A stretch of 47,536 bases of DNA from contig NZ_JAVAMS010000009.1 of the NCBI RefSeq assembly GCF_030730945.1, positions 1 through 47,536 of the forward strand. Direction: 5' to 3'. Positions within the stretch are counted from its first letter, which is position 1. Each line of letters starts with the position of its first letter. Of the stretch, positions 40,290 to 47,377 are shown one piece after another. The position numbers were made by a program, and so were the translations under genes. This DNA is from Aurantiacibacter poecillastricola. Its GTDB lineage: Bacteria; Pseudomonadota; Alphaproteobacteria; Sphingomonadales; Sphingomonadaceae. Below the pieces are notes generated by a model. That model did no database searches. It saw nothing but the letters and a program-made list of their open reading frames with translations, and was not told where the DNA came from.

Positions 40290-40882
40290 CCGTCAGTATG
40301 GTCGATATCGTAATCCCCGCCTTCTTCGCGGGCATAGGTGCCGGTCAGCAGGGCGACGCCGATCACGTGTCCCTTCATCGCTTCGGCAATCTCGTCACGG
40401 GTGGCGCCGGGCATCTGCACCAGCGGCAGGTCCAGCGCGAACAACTGGAACACGTAGTCGTGCGCCTCGTGGCCAGTGGGCGGATCGGGCAGCAGCCATT
40501 CGGAATTGCCGTAGGAGTTCTTGCCCACGCGCGGAGGCGCTTCGCCTTCCAGCAGCTGGCCCTTCTGGCCCGGCAGGCCCCAGACAAGCCAGTGGCAGAA
40601 CGGCTCGGGCGCGGGCGCGTCGGGGTCTTCGACCACCAGCACCAGTTCCTGCGTGCCAGTGGGCGGCGCGCTCCATTCCAGCGGCGGGGCGACGGCATCT
40701 TCCTCGTCGGCGGTGAAGGAGGGATCGAGTTCCTCGCCATCCCGGAATGCGGCGGACTTCAGCGAGAAACCGCCGATGCCGACATGCTCTTCCTCGCCCA
40801 GCTTGGCTACCATCAGCTTGCCATGTCCGGCGCGCACGTTGCGGAGGGCCTTGCCCAGCCAGGCGGGTACGTTTTCTAGCAT
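40280..40882 (-). CDS. YbhB/YbcL Raf-kinase-inhibitor-like protein
   Basis: 200 residues of the PEBP fold: APPLEWSAPPTGTQELVLVVEDPDAPAPEPFCHWLVWGLPG, with the DPDAP and H-W ligand-site motifs. GNSEWLLPDPPTGHEAHDYVFQLFALDLPL and a C-terminal helix (MKGHVIGVALLTGTYAR) follow. No signal peptide is visible, so it is probably cytoplasmic. Family members bind anionic ligands; a kinase link is not shown in bacteria. AGGAAGGA lies about 7 bases ahead of ATG. The 271 bases upstream hold a GC-rich hairpin at 40916-40934 and no gene. Confidence 0.92.
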   Translation of the reverse strand: MLENVPAWLGKALRNVRAGHGKLMVAKLGEEEHVGIGGFSLKSAAFRDGEELDPSFTADEEDAVAPPLEWSAPPTGTQELVLVVEDPDAPAPEPFCHWLVWGLPGQKGQLLEGEAPPRVGKNSYGNSEWLLPDPPTGHEAHDYVFQLFALDLPLVQMPGATRDEIAEAMKGHVIGVALLTGTYAREEGGDYDIDHTDGAE

Positions 40883-41153
40883 GGATGTGGTCCTTCCTCT
40901 TGCGAATGGCTTGTGCCGGGCCGCGCCCCGGCAATCGAGGGCGCGCTGTGCAGAAAGCCTACGCCTATTTCAAGGCCGTCGTTCCCGATCAGGTCCGGCA
41001 TTGCGTCCTGACGAGGGGCCAGGGAGCGTCTTCCCGCTGCCATTTCCATGTCATTCCGGGGGTCCATGACGGCTTGCCACGTCCATCGCGCCGGGTTAGC
41101 CCTGTCGACGGGGGGTGCATCGCACCAATCCACTTGAATTGCAGGATATTTTG

Positions 41154-42584
41154 ATGCGCACTTCCAAGATCGCCCTCTCCCTCGCCTGCCTCGGCATGGC
41201 CGCCTCATGCGGGGGCGGCGGGAGCCCGACGCCGAGCCCGGTTGCCACTTCGCCTTCGCCCACGCCTTCACCCGCGCCGTCCTCCGCCGCGTGTTCGTTG
41301 CAGAACCGGCAGCAATTCGCTCGCGACGTGATCGACGAGTGGTATCTCTTCCCCGATCTCGTGGATACGAGCGCACAGGCAGCGAACTACAACAGCGTGC
41401 AGGCCTATATCGACGCGCTGGTTGCCCCGGCCCGGGCGCAGGACAAGGATCGCTTCTTCAGCTACATCACCTCGATCGAGGAAGAGGAAGCCTTCTTCAA
41501 CCAGGGCTCCAGCGCGGGTTTCGGCTTCCGCCTCTCCTACGATCTGGGCAATCGCCGCATCTTCATCGCAGAGACGTTCGACAGCACCCCGGCACTGGGC
41601 GCGAATATCGAGCGCGGCTCGGAATTGCTCGGCATCGGCACGAATGCCTCCAACATCGTCACGGTGAACAGCCTTCTCGCGACCGGCGGCCCGGACGCGG
41701 TCATCGAGGCGCTGGGCCCGAGCGATCCCGGCGTAACCCGCATACTGCGCATCATCGATGCCAGCGGGGTGGAGCGCGAGGTGAGCATCAGCAAGGCTGA
41801 CTACGCGCTCGATCCGGTGCCGCGCTACGGCGCGCAGATCATCAACGATGGCGGCAAGCAGGTGGGCTATATCCGTCTCACGAATTTCATCGATCCTGCG
41901 ATAGACGACCTGCGCGAAGCCTTCGGCAATTTCCGCGCTGCAGGCGTTACCGAGCTCGTTATCGACCTGCGCTACAATGGCGGGGGCGGCATCAACGTGA
42001 ACGAGTTCTTCGCCGACCTGATGGGCGCGGATCTCGACGGCGAGGTGTTCGAGACCATCGCCTTTCGCGATTCCAAGAGCCAGTTCAACGATGTCTACCG
42101 CTTCAACGCGCGGCCGCAGTCCATCGCGCCGACGAAGATAGCCTTCATCACCACCTTCGGCACTGCCTCCGCGAGCGAGGCCCTGATCAACGGCATGCAG
42201 CCCTATCTCGGCAACAACCTGGCCATCGTGGGCGAGAATACCTTCGGCAAGCCGGTGGGCCAGTCAGCATTCGACCTGCCCGATTGCGACGACCGCCTGC
42301 GCATCGTGACGATCAAGCTGGAGAACGCCAACGGGAACGGCGAGTATTTCAACGGTCTTGCCGCCACGGTCCCCAATACCTGCCGCGCGCAGGACGACCT
42401 GACAGCCGATTTCGGCGATCCCGATGAAGGGATGCTCTCGGTTGCGCTCGATTTCCTGGCGGGCCGGTCCTGCACTGCGATTGCCGGTGGCCCCGCCACT
42501 GCGAAACTCGCGGCGCGCCGCGGCCTGCTCCAGCCCGATCGCCCGGACACGGTGATCGAGCGCGAGATACCCGGCGCTTACTGA
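41154..42584 (+). CDS. S41 family peptidase lipoprotein
   Basis: 476 residues. A lipoprotein signal (LSLACLGMAASC) is followed by a Gly and Ser/Thr/Pro linker. A helical cap (QFARDVIDEWYLFPDL) and a PDZ-like part (GFRLSYDLGNRRIFIAETFDSTPALGANIERGSELLGIG) precede the C-terminal-processing protease core. The core has VIDLRYNGGGG, the nucleophile serine in TTFGTASASEALINGM and the general-base lysine region GENTFGKPVGQ. It should degrade or process exported proteins outside the inner membrane. An in-frame ATG at 41115 would hide the lipobox. The stop overlaps the end of the convergent gene by seven bases. Confidence 0.9.
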   Translation: MRTSKIALSLACLGMAASCGGGGSPTPSPVATSPSPTPSPAPSSAACSLQNRQQFARDVIDEWYLFPDLVDTSAQAANYNSVQAYIDALVAPARAQDKDRFFSYITSIEEEEAFFNQGSSAGFGFRLSYDLGNRRIFIAETFDSTPALGANIERGSELLGIGTNASNIVTVNSLLATGGPDAVIEALGPSDPGVTRILRIIDASGVEREVSISKADYALDPVPRYGAQIINDGGKQVGYIRLTNFIDPAIDDLREAFGNFRAAGVTELVIDLRYNGGGGINVNEFFADLMGADLDGEVFETIAFRDSKSQFNDVYRFNARPQSIAPTKIAFITTFGTASASEALINGMQPYLGNNLAIVGENTFGKPVGQSAFDLPDCDDRLRIVTIKLENANGNGEYFNGLAATVPNTCRAQDDLTADFGDPDEGMLSVALDFLAGRSCTAIAGGPATAKLAARRGLLQPDRPDTVIEREIPGAY

Positions 42585-43018
42585 GCGGAAGGAGCTTCCG
42601 AGTCCACGCCTTCGCGCCAGGCGCAGCCTTCGCGCCGTTCCTGCCCGATCTGGAGGGTGGCAGCGAATGGATAGGTGCGATCGCTCATCCCGTCGGAACA
42701 TTGCGCGGGCGTGATGGCGAGATCGAGGGCGCGTCCATTCATCTCCCCGCTGAATGAAAGGCCGCCCCGGCCCGCGAACCGGGTTACGGGTACTACGACC
42801 CCATCGATATTCTCGGGCGTCGAATAGGTCAGCGTGCCGTTCTCGATCCTGCCGCCCCAAAAGGGTTCGGTCCCCGTAAACCGTATGACGGCATCTTCGG
42901 GTATCTGCGAGAAAGCGCTGCTGTCGCCCGCATCACCCGGCACGTTCGCAGGCTCACCCTGGCTGCACGATGCCACCATGGCGGCAAGAGTAACGAGGGG
43001 CATCATTCGGCTTGGCAT
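42578..43018 (-). CDS. COG3650-type lipoprotein
   Basis: 146 residues. A lipoprotein-like signal (MMPLVTLAAMVASC) and an Asp/Ser-rich linker lead to a beta domain with FTGTEPFWGGRIENGTLTYSTPEN, GLSFSGEMNGRALDLAITPAQCSDGMSDRTYPFAATLQIG and GCAW. The FxGxEPFW and C-SDGMSD-x-x-YPF patterns are those of the COG3650 group of small exported proteins, sometimes compared with lysozyme inhibitors. Its exact role is unknown. Two cysteines in the mature part may form a disulfide. Confidence 0.82.
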   Translation of the reverse strand: MPSRMMPLVTLAAMVASCSQGEPANVPGDAGDSSAFSQIPEDAVIRFTGTEPFWGGRIENGTLTYSTPENIDGVVVPVTRFAGRGGLSFSGEMNGRALDLAITPAQCSDGMSDRTYPFAATLQIGQERREGCAWREGVDSEAPSAQ

Positions 43019-43124
43019 CGCGTTCTTTCCATTCAGATCAGTAGGCTACCCGGCCTGTTCGCCGGAACATCGCCCCGATACCGGGCGTTATGAGGGAAAT
43101 GCTATAGACGAACTGGAATTCACA

Positions 43125-43700
43125 ATGAAAATCCCGTCGTGGTTTCTTGGCGCCCTGGCACTCACTCCGCTGGCCGGCGCTCTAGTTGGGCAACAGATCA
43201 GCGCCGAACCGGTCAGGAAGACAACCGACCTTGCAGCCGCCCTGCCCAATCGCCCGGCCATCGCGCTCGACAACGCTTCACCGACCACGCGCGATCGTTT
43301 GCCCGATCACTACGCGCTGGAAACGCCCGAGGGCACGATCGAAGTGCACGAACTCGCGAGGCGCGGTCGCAATGCCGGTTATTACGAACAGTACTCCACC
43401 TATGTGCCGGATTACGAAGAGGATCTGGGTCTCCTTGAAGGCCGCTGGAGCGATGACGAACTCGATCGCCGGGCCGAACGGTCGCTAGAGCCGCAGCCCG
43501 CTGCCGAGACATCGACAACCGCTACCGGCGAGATCGAGGCGACCCACGAGTCACCCCGGATCGCTCATTTCGATGCGATGCAGACCGCACGCACTGGCGA
43601 GGCCGCAACCGCTCAGGTCACTCCTGTGGATGTAACCACGCCGCAGGTCACACAGGCCCGGGTCATAGACGTGCGCTCGGAACTCGCCTCGCAGCAGTAA
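43125..43700 (+). CDS. Hypothetical exported acidic protein
   Basis: 191 residues from ATG 43125. A signal or anchor segment (FLGALALTPLAGALVG) is followed by a long polar, acidic part: YEQYSTYVPDYEEDLGLLEGRWSDDELDRRAERSLEPQPAAE, and a Thr/Val/Ala-rich end (AQVTPVDVTTPQVTQARVIDV). No known domain is recognised. The composition suggests an extended periplasmic protein. The start has only a weak upstream purine run (GGAA), so the exact start is open; an open frame continues upstream to 42834 over the antisense of the neighbouring gene. Confidence 0.6.
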   Translation: MKIPSWFLGALALTPLAGALVGQQISAEPVRKTTDLAAALPNRPAIALDNASPTTRDRLPDHYALETPEGTIEVHELARRGRNAGYYEQYSTYVPDYEEDLGLLEGRWSDDELDRRAERSLEPQPAAETSTTATGEIEATHESPRIAHFDAMQTARTGEAATAQVTPVDVTTPQVTQARVIDVRSELASQQ

Positions 43701-43709
43701 CGGGCTGCG

Positions 43710-44162
43710 TCAGGCTGCGAAGCCGAGAAGGATCGTGGCAATTCCAAGGCCCAGCGAGAGCGGGGTGCGCAGGCGCATCCACCAGGACGGGCGGACGGTC
43801 ACAAGTCGTGCGTCCACCAGGACGCTCAGCACGAGCGCGCCACCCAGCACGAAGAGCGACGGGCCGGGCCAGATCGCGCCGAACACCCAAGGCAGGAACG
43901 TGAGCAGCGCCAGCAGGCTGGGAAGCACCGCGCTGATCCACAGCCACGCAGGCGCATTGCGCCCGCCGTCGGGCGAGCCGGAGGCAAGGCCCCACCATGC
44001 GCCCCCCAAGAAACTCAGGATCAGTGCAGCATAGGCCCAGCCGATCGCCAGCGCGCTCCAGCGCCATTCGGGCGGTCCTGCAAATGCGGCGACAAGGCAG
44101 GCGGCTTGCGGCAGCAATCCGGCAAACCCCAGGAGTCGAGCGGCGGGCGGAGTGGTCTTCAT
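43710..44162 (-). CDS. DUF3429 membrane protein
   Basis: 150 residues with five hydrophobic segments and little else: LLGFAGLLPQAACLVAAFAG, WSALAIGWAYAALILSFLGGAWWGLA, LWISAVLPSLLALLTFLPW, SLFVLGGALVLSVLVDA and LSLGLGIATILLGFAA. The second segment (YAALILSFLGGAWWG) is the DUF3429 signature. It is an inner membrane protein of unknown role. A hairpin at 44194-44226 separates it from the fasciclin gene. Confidence 0.87.
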   Translation of the reverse strand: MKTTPPAARLLGFAGLLPQAACLVAAFAGPPEWRWSALAIGWAYAALILSFLGGAWWGLASGSPDGGRNAPAWLWISAVLPSLLALLTFLPWVFGAIWPGPSLFVLGGALVLSVLVDARLVTVRPSWWMRLRTPLSLGLGIATILLGFAA

Positions 44163-44193
44163 GGCGATCTTCTACAGTCCGCAAATCGCAAGA

Positions 44194-44226
44194 GAAAGGG
44201 CGAGTCCGACAAGGACCCGCCCTTTC
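44194..44226 (-). terminator. Strong hairpin after the fasciclin gene
   Basis: GAAAGGGCG (44194-44202) pairs with CGCCCTTTC (44218-44226), then after one mismatch GTCC (44204-44207) pairs with GGAC (44213-44216) around a five-base loop. It lies 24 bases after the fasciclin stop. The tail (TCTTGCGAT on the minus strand) is poor in T, so termination may be partial. Confidence 0.65.
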
Positions 44227-44250
44227 GTGATAACAGCAGCTCGCTGGAAC

Positions 44251-44829
44251 TTACGGCATCAGGACGGTGTCGATCACGTGGATCACGCCGTTCGACGCGT
44301 CGACGTCGGTCGAGGTCACGGTTGCGGTGTTGCCCTGCGCATCCTGCAGCACGACATTGCCGCCTTCCATCATCGCTGTAAGCGTGCCGCCATTGACGGT
44401 TTCGATGGTGTAGCCACCCTCGCCCGCGCTCTCGATGGCGGCGGTGAGATCGGCAGCCATCACTTCGCTGGGCACGACGTGATAGGTGAGAATGTTGCCG
44501 AGTTGCTCGGTATCCTCGGTGGTGAGGGACTCCAAGGTGCCTTCGGGCAGCGCATCGAACGCTTCGTTGGTGGGAGCAAACACGGTGTACGGACCGTCGC
44601 CCGAAAGCGTCTCGCCCAGATCGGCGGCGGTCACGGCAGAGACCAGCGTGGAGAAATCGGGGTTGCCCTGCGCAACTTCCACGATGGTGCCTGGCGTCGT
44701 TGCCTCGGCATTGGCCATCTCGTCGGCCATCATGGTGTCGTCTTCCATCGCCGTATCTTCGGCGGGTTCGCCGCAGGCGGCAAGGGCCAGCGCAGCGGCA
44801 GAGGCGGTGAGGATATGGAGGGTTTTCAT
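44251..44829 (-). CDS. Fasciclin domain lipoprotein
   Basis: 192 residues. A lipoprotein signal (LTASAAALALAAC) and an acidic Met/Asp-rich linker (EDTAMEDDTMMADEMANAE) precede one FAS1 domain. The domain has FSTLVSAVTAADLGETLSGDGPYTVFAPTNEAFDALP, LGNILTYHVVPSEVMAADL and GVIHVIDTVLMP, the two conserved H1 and H2 blocks with the YH motif. FAS1 domains serve in adhesion and protein contacts. ATG 44829 begins the signal; a longer open frame upstream lies in non-coding sequence. A terminator-like hairpin follows. Confidence 0.93.
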   Translation of the reverse strand: MKTLHILTASAAALALAACGEPAEDTAMEDDTMMADEMANAEATTPGTIVEVAQGNPDFSTLVSAVTAADLGETLSGDGPYTVFAPTNEAFDALPEGTLESLTTEDTEQLGNILTYHVVPSEVMAADLTAAIESAGEGGYTIETVNGGTLTAMMEGGNVVLQDAQGNTATVTSTDVDASNGVIHVIDTVLMP

Positions 44830-45213
44830 GGTCGAAATCCTTGGTTGCTGTTTGCCGGAAAGCCGGGCCGCGTCCGGCGGCCTCTCCTTGCTTTCCCGAC
44901 ACCCCTTCCAATCTCCATCGCGGGTCCCGGTTCCAATTGTGGCCGAAACATGGCCGAAAGCACGTAGTCTTCTGTTACAAAGGCATTTGCCGCAAATTGC
45001 ACACATCCTGCACCATCGCTCTGGCTAGGGCCGCTCGCCGGGCGCAGAAGCAAGGCATGCATTGGACCGGGTGCCACCCAAACCGGTCCTCGAGCCCGCC
45101 GGACAGCGGGTAACGCCAGGCATGGCGGTAGATCGCACCACTCCGGCAAAGGGGTTGGTGCGATCCTCGTTTAGGGCCTTGCCCTGTTGGCCAAACTCCC
45201 GCAGTTTCGGATC
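44830..45213. other. 384-base gap between divergent genes, no CDS seen
   Basis: The stretch from the fasciclin start to the Mpo1-like start has no convincing frame on either strand; open frames lack ribosome binding sites and family features. The left 150 bases should hold the promoter of the fasciclin gene. The right part (45064-45172) is a chain of hairpins described separately. Confidence 0.6.
45064..45172 (+). ncRNA. Candidate structured RNA with terminator-like end
   Basis: Four stems follow in series: GGACCGG (45064-45070) with CCGGTCC (45083-45089); CCCGC (45095-45099) with GCGGG (45106-45110); CGCC (45114-45117) with GGCG (45124-45127); and GATCGCACCA (45131-45140) with TGGTGCGATC (45156-45165). 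The last stem is extended by CTCC/GGGG across a one-base bulge and followed by CTCGTTT. Read on the plus strand this looks like a small RNA ending in an intrinsic terminator, or an attenuator ahead of the Mpo1-like gene. No known RNA family is recognised and the 5' end is unknown. Confidence 0.4.
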
Positions 45214-45582
45214 ATGTCCCGGCAGTTCACATCCTTCGCCGAGTTCTGGCCCTACTACCTGCAGGAGCATTCGCAGCCCCGCACCCGCGCCCTTCATTAT
45301 GTCGGCACGACGCTTGTCGTGGCCCTCGCCTTCTTTGCCGTCATCACGGGCCGGTGGTGGCTGCTCGCCATGATTCCCGTTGCCGGCTATTTCTTCGCCT
45401 GGCTCGCCCACTTCACGGTAGAGAAGAACCGCCCCGCGACCTTCACCCATCCCTTGTGGAGCCTGGCGGCCGATTTCCGCATGTGGTGGCTGTGGCTGAC
45501 GGGCCGGCTGGAGCCTGAGCTGGAGCGTGCAGGTGTAGGCAAGCCGCAAATAGACAGGCCCGGAACAGCCGGATCCGAGTAG
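45214..45582 (+). CDS. Mpo1-like (DUF962) membrane protein
   Basis: 122 residues. Landmarks are FAEFWPYYLQEHSQPRTRALHYVGTTLVVAL, VAGYFFAWLAHFTVEKNRPATFTHPLWSLAADFRMW, with conserved His residues (EH, LHY, AHF, THP) placed as in yeast Mpo1. Mpo1 is an Fe(II) dioxygenase that shortens 2-hydroxy fatty acids. Two to four membrane segments are visible. Whether the bacterial protein performs alpha-oxidation is not known. ATG 45214 begins the conserved part; a TTG at 45187 is less likely. Confidence 0.85.
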   Translation: MSRQFTSFAEFWPYYLQEHSQPRTRALHYVGTTLVVALAFFAVITGRWWLLAMIPVAGYFFAWLAHFTVEKNRPATFTHPLWSLAADFRMWWLWLTGRLEPELERAGVGKPQIDRPGTAGSE

Positions 45583-45583
45583 C

Positions 45584-45985
45584 CTAGCCCAGCACCGCGT
45601 CCGCCAGCTTGGTGTCGAGATATTCGCGTACCTCCACGATCCTGCCGTCTGCCAGCCGGAAGACGAAGCAGTAGTCGTTCGCGTAGACCTTGCCATCCAC
45701 CGTATCGGCATGGCCCCTCGCCAGCACGACCACGTGGTCGCCATCGGCCAGCACCAGTTCGGGGATGTTGCGGTAGGGCCCGGCGAACCTTGCAAAGAGC
45801 GGCCCCATCAGCTCGGCCTCCACCCGTGGCAGGCCGCTCACTTCCTTCGACCAGTTGGAAGTGCCCATTACCCGCCAGGTGATGTCCTCCCCGAACAGCG
45901 GCAGGAAGGCGCTCGGATCGCCATGCTCCAGCTTTGCAAAGGCCTCCGACAGCAGCGCGCGGTTGGTCTCGGCCGTGTCACTCAT
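45584..45985 (-). CDS. SnoaL-like/NTF2 family protein
   Basis: 133 residues of the cone-shaped NTF2 fold: NRALLSEAFAKLEHGDPSAFLPLFGEDITWRVMGTSNWSKEVSG, then YRNIPELVLADGDHVVVLARGHADT and YCFVFRLADGRIVEVREYLDTKLADAVLG. The ending is typical of the ketosteroid-isomerase-like SnoaL group. Substrate unknown. The start overlaps the stop of the small membrane protein gene by four bases (ATGA), so the two are translated together. Confidence 0.88.
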   Translation of the reverse strand: MSDTAETNRALLSEAFAKLEHGDPSAFLPLFGEDITWRVMGTSNWSKEVSGLPRVEAELMGPLFARFAGPYRNIPELVLADGDHVVVLARGHADTVDGKVYANDYCFVFRLADGRIVEVREYLDTKLADAVLG

Positions 45986-46329
45986 GCGTCATCCTCCTGC
46001 TTGCCGATCCCGCCCGCCAGCCGGCGATGCTCGTCCACACTGCGACGCATTTCGCGCGCCTGCAAGTGGAGGGCCTTGTTCGACAGGCGGATCTCGCGGC
46101 TCTGCTGGAAGAAGCCCAGCACCAGCCACAGGAAGGCGAGCGGGCTGGAGACACCGCCAAGGAAGTCGCCCAGTTCGTTGAGCCTGAGGTCTGCCGGGTT
46201 CTGCCCCTGCAGAACCAGGTAGAGCGTCACCCCGGCAACATAGAGCACCGACAGCGCCAGCCCGATCAGCGGCAGGCGGCGGCGTTCCTTCCGGTCATCC
46301 AGGATATCGCCCGTTTGCGTCGTCTCCAT
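45982..46329 (-). CDS. Small two-span membrane protein with coiled-coil end
   Basis: 115 residues. A basic start (DRKERRR) is followed by two hydrophobic segments (LIGLALSVLYVAGVTLYLVL and FLGGVSSPLAFLWLVLGFF) and a polar helix with heptad-like Leu/Ile/Ala spacing (QSREIRLSNKALHLQAREMRRSVDEHRRLA), likely a cytoplasmic coiled coil. This form is common among alphaproteobacterial hypothetical membrane proteins. No family name is claimed. It overlaps the NTF2-like gene by four bases. Confidence 0.75.
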   Translation of the reverse strand: METTQTGDILDDRKERRRLPLIGLALSVLYVAGVTLYLVLQGQNPADLRLNELGDFLGGVSSPLAFLWLVLGFFQQSREIRLSNKALHLQAREMRRSVDEHRRLAGGIGKQEDDA

Positions 46330-46362
46330 CGTCCCTCCCCCTCGATGTTCAGCGCTGGAGGC

Positions 46363-46668
46363 TCATCCCTTGCCGAGCCGCCGCTGGTTTGCCCGCACCT
46401 TGCTGCGGTAATGCTTTACCGAGCGGCTTGCACTGGCCTCCGGCGAGGCGGAAGGCGACGAGAGCAGCTTCCAGCCAAGATCCCAGCTCGCCTCCAGCTT
46501 CTCGCGTACCATACGCTCCGCCTCGCGCTCGGCAAGCTTGCCGCCCGCCGCGATACGCAGGGAGCGCAGCCAGATGACCTGGGAAGCCTCGATCCACAGC
46601 ATGGTGGTATCGAGGGCGAGGCGGTTCCAGCGCGCGATATCGGCGGGAGAGGGGGTGTGGTTCATCAT
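46363..46668 (-). CDS. Conserved helical hypothetical protein
   Basis: 101 residues from ATG 46668, with a second ATG directly after it. The sequence is helical: ARWNRLALDTTMLWIEASQVIWLRSLRIAAGGKLAEREAERMVREKLEASWDLGWKL, ending with the basic HYRSKVRANQRRLGKG. The pattern of an amphipathic helix pair and a K-V-R-A-N-x-R-R-L end recurs in alphaproteobacterial hypothetical proteins that recall phasins, but I cannot confirm that. The upstream 270 bases hold the 21-bp box array, so this gene is the likeliest target of whatever binds there. Confidence 0.72.
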   Translation of the reverse strand: MMNHTPSPADIARWNRLALDTTMLWIEASQVIWLRSLRIAAGGKLAEREAERMVREKLEASWDLGWKLLSSPSASPEASASRSVKHYRSKVRANQRRLGKG

Positions 46669-46746
46669 GCTGCAACTGCGAAGGGACAGGAAGGCTCCCG
46701 CAAGGGCGCGCAAATGCGATGAGCGGAGGGCACGCGCGGCGAATGT

Positions 46747-46762
46747 GGAACACATGGAACAC
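46747..46762. repeat. Two GGAACAC boxes nine bases apart
   Basis: GGAACAC occurs at 46747-46753 and again at 46756-46762, between the 21-bp box array and the start of the gene at 46668. The role is unknown; it may add to the regulatory region of that gene. Confidence 0.35.
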
Positions 46763-46787
46763 TGTCCAGGGTGCAAAAACCGCCATT

Positions 46788-46945
46788 GTGTAACCCTGGA
46801 GCGCAAATTGTGTGACTGTAGCGGCGCAAACTGTCACCCGAAGCGCGCCATGTGTCACCCACACGGCGAAAAGTGTCACCCACGGCGCGGAAAGTGTCAC
46901 CCGCCCTGGTGAGAGTGTAACCCGGAAACACCGCAAGTGTCACTG
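46788..46945. repeat. Array of eight 9-bp boxes at 21-22 bp spacing
   Basis: Boxes start at 46788, 46810, 46831, 46852, 46873, 46894, 46915 and 46937. The consensus is GTGTCACCC: three boxes match exactly, two read GTGTAACCC, and the others are CTGTCACCC, GTGTGACTG and GTGTCACTG. The 12-13 base spacers differ from each other. The spacing equals two helical turns, so all boxes face the same side of the DNA, as in plasmid iterons or arrays for cooperative binding. The last box overlaps the stop codon of the helix-turn-helix gene. Because 21 is divisible by three, a decayed heptapeptide repeat tail is the alternative. Confidence 0.75.
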
Positions 46946-47290
46946 CGCCGTTCCATCCGCTCCGCGAGGCCCCGAGACCGAACCCGAGACCTGACCCGCG
47001 ACCGGCCCCCGCGCCAGCAACGGATGCACCGGACCGCGCCGCCCCGCAGCGTGCGCCTCGACCCGCCGAGCCTCGGCCTCGCGCATGGCCCAGTCCCACA
47101 TCTCGGCAAACTTGGGAGCCCGCGCCCGCAACCGATACGCCGCCTGCCGGCTCATCCCCACCTCCCGCGCAGCCTTCGCCACCTTGCCATGCCGGGCGAG
47201 CGCCTTGAGAAAGGCCGCGGCCTTGGGGCCGGTCCAGCGGGTGGTATCGGTGGCGACTTCGATTGGAGGGGTCGGTGTGGCGGTGCTCAT
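46940..47290 (-). CDS. Small helix-turn-helix protein
   Basis: From ATG 47290 the product has 116 residues. The central part is a helix-turn-helix of the terminase-small-subunit/resolvase type: KAAAFLKALARHGKVAKAAREVGMSRQAAYRLRARAPKFAEMWDWAMREAEAR. A low-complexity Gly/Pro/Arg/Ser tail ends GADGTAQ. It should bind DNA. Its TGA falls inside the first box of the 21-bp array. Reading on in the next frame gives heptapeptide units such as AGDTFRAVGDTFRRVGDT, so a frameshift near the end could have cut off a repeat tail. Confidence 0.78.
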   Translation of the reverse strand: MSTATPTPPIEVATDTTRWTGPKAAAFLKALARHGKVAKAAREVGMSRQAAYRLRARAPKFAEMWDWAMREAEARRVEAHAAGRRGPVHPLLARGPVAGQVSGSVSGPRGADGTAQ

Positions 47291-47377
47291 GCGCGGGGCG
47301 GAGCATGGGTGCGGGCGTGTAGGAAAGGGCTCCCTCAATTTCACCAAATCTCAAAACGTCCGATATATCGCGGAGGC

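Noticed and set aside
41050..41070. Dispersed palindromic repeat (GTCAT-N11-ATGAC) before the S41 peptidase gene
   Set aside because: Only one copy was noticed in the window and the arms are short, so it was not called a repeat element.
45064..45172. SRP RNA or 6S RNA
   Set aside because: The invariant GGAAGNAGC-type apical motif of SRP RNA is absent, and the ends do not pair into the long rod with a central bubble expected for 6S RNA.
46788..46945. CRISPR array
   Set aside because: The repeated unit is only 9 bp with 12-13 base spacers, far from CRISPR dimensions, and no cas genes are near.
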